A stretch of 64,000 nucleotides of DNA from Prochilodus magdalenae. Its lineage: Eukaryota > Chordata > Actinopteri > Characiformes > Prochilodontidae. The DNA is taken from positions 151,501-215,500 of the forward strand of contig JAMWET010006800.1 in NCBI GenBank assembly GCA_024036415.1, given 5' to 3'. Position 1 is the stretch's first letter. Each line of letters opens with the position of its first letter. Position numbers and translations under genes: made by a program. The notes under the pieces are model-generated. The model worked only from the letters and a program-made list of their open reading frames with translations, had not been told where the DNA came from and did no database searches. Below are positions 60,011 to 64,000 of the stretch, in pieces.

Positions 60011-63000
60011 ACTATGTTTATCTTAGTGTGCCGCTACAACCGGGTGTTCGCCTACCCCGGCGATGACGTCACACTGACCTCTCACCTCTCCCCGGAGACC
60101 AACGTGGTTGGCATGGAGATCAGGTGGTTCAGGGGGGTAGAATGCATATACCTGTATAAGAACGGGCAGGTGACGGTGGGGAAGGGGTACGAGGGCAGGC
60201 TGAGTCTGTTCAATGAAGAACTGCAGAGAGGAAATGTTTCTCTGCTGCTGAGAGATGTCGGACAGGCTGACACAGGAATCTACAGCTGTCAGGTCATCAC
60301 TGGAGAAAACAGGGAAAACAGGGTGGAGAGAACAATTCATTTATACATGTCAGGTGAGTGCTGGGGTCTGTGTTTTCTTTCATTGAAGCATAAAATAGGC
60401 GCCCCCTCTGGAAAACTGAATAGGCTTTTAGTTTTTTTAGATATTATGTACGTATAAATGTATAAAGGTTTTAAAATATACCACTTCCACCTCTATACAC
60501 AAACTACACTGAAAAAACAGCTTTTAAAAACAGTTAACTTTCTCATTGCACATTTCTCTGACCTGAACAAAGAGAAAGGGAATATGGGGGAATATAGTGT
60601 TACAGTCTGGGAACATAAGTCATATGGGTTTTACATTCTTAAAATTAAGCTTGTTTCCCAAAATCCTGGTGACTGCAGTAGCAGCTAAATCAGACTATTC
60701 TGTGTATTTGGAGTAGGGGGGTTGGTGAGGGTCAAGACACCACCCTCTAGACCAACACCTTGTAAATGGCTTTAAAAAAGCTTTTGCTTCAAACAAACAA
60801 ATCTGGTGACACATTTGAAGTGTCTAAGGTCAAAAAGCCAAAGCTAAAAAACAAACTGACAAAAACAAACAATGATGGTGGAGAAAGTCGTAATAATGTA
60901 CCTTCTATGCAGCGTGTCTAAGCAACATTGTAGACGCCAGTGGTCTGGGCAGAGGCACTACTGACCTGGAGAGAAGAGATTGTTTGCTAATTACTTCAGC
61001 CATTAGACTTGCATTGGAAAGTGCAGGATATATTCTGTATGTGTGTTCTGGTGCCCACAAGAGCTAGAGAGGCCTAAAACATGCATTACGGTTGCCTGGG
61101 GTTTTAAGTAAGAAAGTGTAGAATATGTGCTCTGTAAGTCTAATAGGTCGCCTGAAGCTTGTTCTTTAATGTATTGATTTGTTAGATTTAATGTTTATCA
61201 ACATATTCTGTATATATTTGAGTGAAAATACTTCTTTATTGGAATCTACACTTATTAATGGCCATCTACTCTGTATTCTGTTCTTTTCTAGGCACGGAAG
61301 TACGTTCACCTGACAGATGTGAGTTACCTAAGTAATTATGCTTCACTGTAAAAGCAGCAACTCTGGAGTTGTGAACTGAGACAGAGCAGCTAGTACCAAC
61401 ATTGCAATTAAATCAGCAGATCTACACTTTCAGCGTAAAGCTAAAGATGAAATAGCGTAATTTTGGACAGTTGTATTAGTGTGTAACCATACATTACTTT
61501 CATAGTAGAATTGTATTCTAAATACCAGATTCTCCATACACATTTAAGATGGTTCTGTTTAGAATCATGAGTTCTATATAGAAGGAATTTCATGCATGGT
61601 GAAATGGTTCTTCTGATAGATGGAGAATGTTGCTGTTCAACGTATAAAATGAATGTCTCCATTTTTTAGTTTTCTGTGTAATTTGAGCTCAGCAGATGTC
61701 CTTTACATATTTCATAATTAATGGAATAATACAAATGATCCATATATTCTCTTTATGTTAACTTACAGTGAAAGCAAATAACGTTTTAGGTGTGTTTTGT
61801 ATAGCTACTGTTAGGACAGAGACAGGATGTTTTTTTGAAAAAGGTTCTATATAGCATTAAAAAGGGTTTTGCTATTAAATCAATGTAAAGTAAACCACCA
61901 TAAGGAGTAGCATGCAGTACACTGAATATTCTATATTGTCTACACATATATATTCTATATATATACTACATTTTATAAAGTGTTTTGTTGGTCCAACCTA
62001 AAAAACAAAAAGAATGATGACACAATAAAAAAGGGGACCAGAGGAGTCCACCTCTATCAGTCCCTGGTTGGCCGTACACTTGCCTTGATTGTTCGAAGAG
62101 CTGTTCATGTGAGTGAAATCCTGAACTTGATGGACCTGAGCTTGTTAGATGTACAGTATAAGTTGCCATGGGACTGTATCCCAATAAAATGTGATCCACT
62201 GTCCTGAAAGACAGACTCCCGGTCAAAGGACATGTTTTGTGAACATGAGTTAACATGTCCTCTAAAGAAAGCTCTGCTTAAATATGCCATTTTCTGCAAG
62301 TGTTATCTTAGAATTTCTGATTCAAAGAATGATTGTTATGAGTTTGGCCCTGACCCTGAACTACTGAGATAAGCCAGGTCTTCTCATCTAACATCAGTGC
62401 CTGACCTAACTAGTGCTCTTTTGACTGAACTGAATTCCCACAAACACATTCCACAGTCATGTGGAAAACATTCCCAGAACAGTTATATCAAAAAAGGACT
62501 ATGCAATATTTATGCCCATGGTTTTGAAAAGGCATGCCCAGCAGGCTCATGTAGGTGTGATGGTCACATGTCCACATACTTTTGACCATATAGTGTGTGT
62601 CAACGTCATGCCTTTGTGGAAACAGGAACGTGGCTGAACTGAATTAGGAACATGCTGCCTTCATCCCAAAATGGGAAGGGCTACAACATGTCTAGGCAAT
62701 TTCTCTTGCCTGGAATCCAGGCTAATTACTTTTTCTGCATGTTGATCCACAGTGACACTGAAGATTGCAGAACAGGACAGCCTGGATATGGAGGAATCTG
62801 TCCATTCACTTGGTGAGAGCAATTAATCTCACTGATCAGATCAGGAGAGTTCTTCTTTATTAACTTTGGCAAGATTAAGTGCCACTGCAGAGATCAGCAA
62901 AAAGTGGCACATTTAAACACAGCTAGTATGAGTATCAGTGAGAATCTGGATTTACTCTGTGTCTTAAGAAATAACCTCTCCTTAAATATGTACATTCCCC

Positions 63001-64000
63001 CATATCGTCACTGTCCAAAAAAAACATGTATCTCCATTTTCATTGATTTTTACTCTGGACCAACAGAAATGGCACACAACTGCTTGGAAAGACGTCTGGT
63101 TCCATTGACTTCCATTCAAATTAAATGAGGTTTTTGGCCTCTCCTGTAAAGTTTCCATTTTGGAGATACCTGTTTTCTTTGGACAGTGGCGATATGCCTA
63201 CACAAATAAGATATAGTCTTAACCCTTTTCTCTTAAAGGGCACATTCCATGGAAAACTGAAATGTCCTTACCCTATTGAATAAAAAAGAGTTTTTTGAGA
63301 GTGTTAAACATTATTAAAGTCCCAAAATATTCACATATATCATTTCTTTTCATCGATACTTCTAGTCTTTGTAAAAAATTAAAGAGTTATTTATTTACTG
63401 CATTTAAAAGCGTTCTAATGAACTTACTATGAAAGTGTTTGTAGATGTTTCCCAGGAAAGCCTTTGTGTATCCAGTCAAGAAATCTTGAAAGTTTAATTC
63501 CAAAAACATCATGCTTTATCTGTGTGTAACAACTTTGAATATGATGAGTTTTTGAAAGCATATAATAGAAAACACAATTTGATTTGTTTTATAAAGACAG
63601 AATTAAGCAAACAATAGCCCTGATGTTTTTGTATGAGCAAAGCTCATTCCCAACTACTTGCATTTAAAAAAAAATTCTTGAAAGTGGTCTAGAATTGCAC
63701 TGAAACCCAGTACAAGGAATTTATCTCTGTGCAGCAGAGAACTGAGAAGTGCAAATGTATACAATAACCATCATTAATAAAACCATCATAAATAATATTA
63801 CACTTAAAGATGAGGGCAGATGAACACTGGTAATACAGGGATGTGTTGAAATAACTCTTGCTTTTTTTAATGTACCTTGAAGAGATGAAGAAGTTACTGC
63901 AGGAAAAGGACAAACAGCTTCAAGATAAGATTAAGGAGTTGGAAAGTGGGGCAGAGGAGTTAAGGAGGGTCACGAGTCTGCTACAAGCCCGGGAAATTGA
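60011..64000 (+). CDS. Butyrophilin-like V-set Ig receptor with coiled coil, incomplete at right edge
   Basis: The exon 60011-60353 encodes one Ig V-set domain: AYPGDDVTLTSHLSPE, GMEIRWFRG (the conserved Trp), YLYKNGQVTVGKGYEGR, RLSLFNEELQRGNVSLLLRD and the F-strand DTGIYSCQV. This matches the butyrophilin/B7-like family of fish. Small phase-1 exons follow at 61292-61318 (GTEVRSPDR) and 62753-62812 (LKIAEQDSLDMEESVHSL), then 63883-64000 encodes a coiled coil (KKLLQEKDKQLQDKIKELES). All join in frame. No signal peptide, transmembrane or B30.2 exon is visible; they may be undetected or beyond the edge. The B-strand Cys of the Ig fold is Ser here (TCT for TGT). The V exon opens in phase 0, and its context suggests an immune regulator, but the exact family is uncertain. 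Confidence 0.72.
62390..62605. mobile_element. Terminal fragment of a DNA transposon
   Basis: Ends in GTCCACATACTTTTGACCATATAGTG, the type of terminus found on a widespread fish non-autonomous element. The upstream TTCCCACAAACACATTCCACAG and AGGCATGCCCAGCAGGCTCA fit its interior. It sits in an intron of the V-set gene. The other end and target duplication were not found. Confidence 0.5.

Overview
This window is vertebrate nuclear DNA and almost certainly teleost fish. The coding exons are short, split by AT-rich introns with GT..AG borders, and encode vertebrate-specific proteins. The repeats are fish-type: Tc1-like elements, an L2/Rex-like LINE, a Polinton/Maverick-like element and many microsatellites. 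A repeat in the last crhr1 intron resembles one common in Ostariophysi (characins, catfishes and relatives), so that clade is a reasonable but unproven guess.

Five host genes can be supported. (1) 826-5164 (+): the 3' half of crhr1, the corticotropin-releasing hormone receptor 1, entering from the left edge. (2) 22911-33479 (+): a complete carnitine palmitoyltransferase 1 gene. It is best read as the CPT1C orthologue (cpt1cb) because of its protein signatures and its neighbours. (3) 40592-45737 (+): tnnt1, slow skeletal troponin T. (4) 46427-54997 (-): dnaaf3, a dynein arm assembly factor, convergent with tnnt1. Its non-coding first exon and an RFX X-box lie near 56016-56074. (5) 60011-64000 (+): the start of a butyrophilin-like V-set immunoglobulin gene with a coiled coil, running off the right edge. 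CPT1C, TNNT1 and DNAAF3 also share human 19q13, so genes 2-4 form a conserved block.

The genes are not an operon or pathway. crhr1 is a stress-hormone receptor, cpt1cb acts in acyl-carnitine metabolism, tnnt1 is a thin-filament protein, dnaaf3 serves ciliary dynein assembly, and the last gene is probably immune.

Between crhr1 and cpt1cb (about 5.8-13.6 kb) lies a graveyard of mobile DNA: a broken Polinton-like element and a 5'-truncated LINE. The Polinton fragment contains a roughly 0.27 kb inverted copy of the crhr1 last intron and exon, placed exactly where both a polymerase fragment and a capsid fragment stop.

The most interesting host observation is a second, phase-matched copy of one internal exon in cpt1cb (27518-27605 and 28163-28247). 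It looks like a mutually exclusive exon pair inside the acyltransferase domain. I found no RNA genes, no CRISPR array and no evidence of a wholly new biological system.
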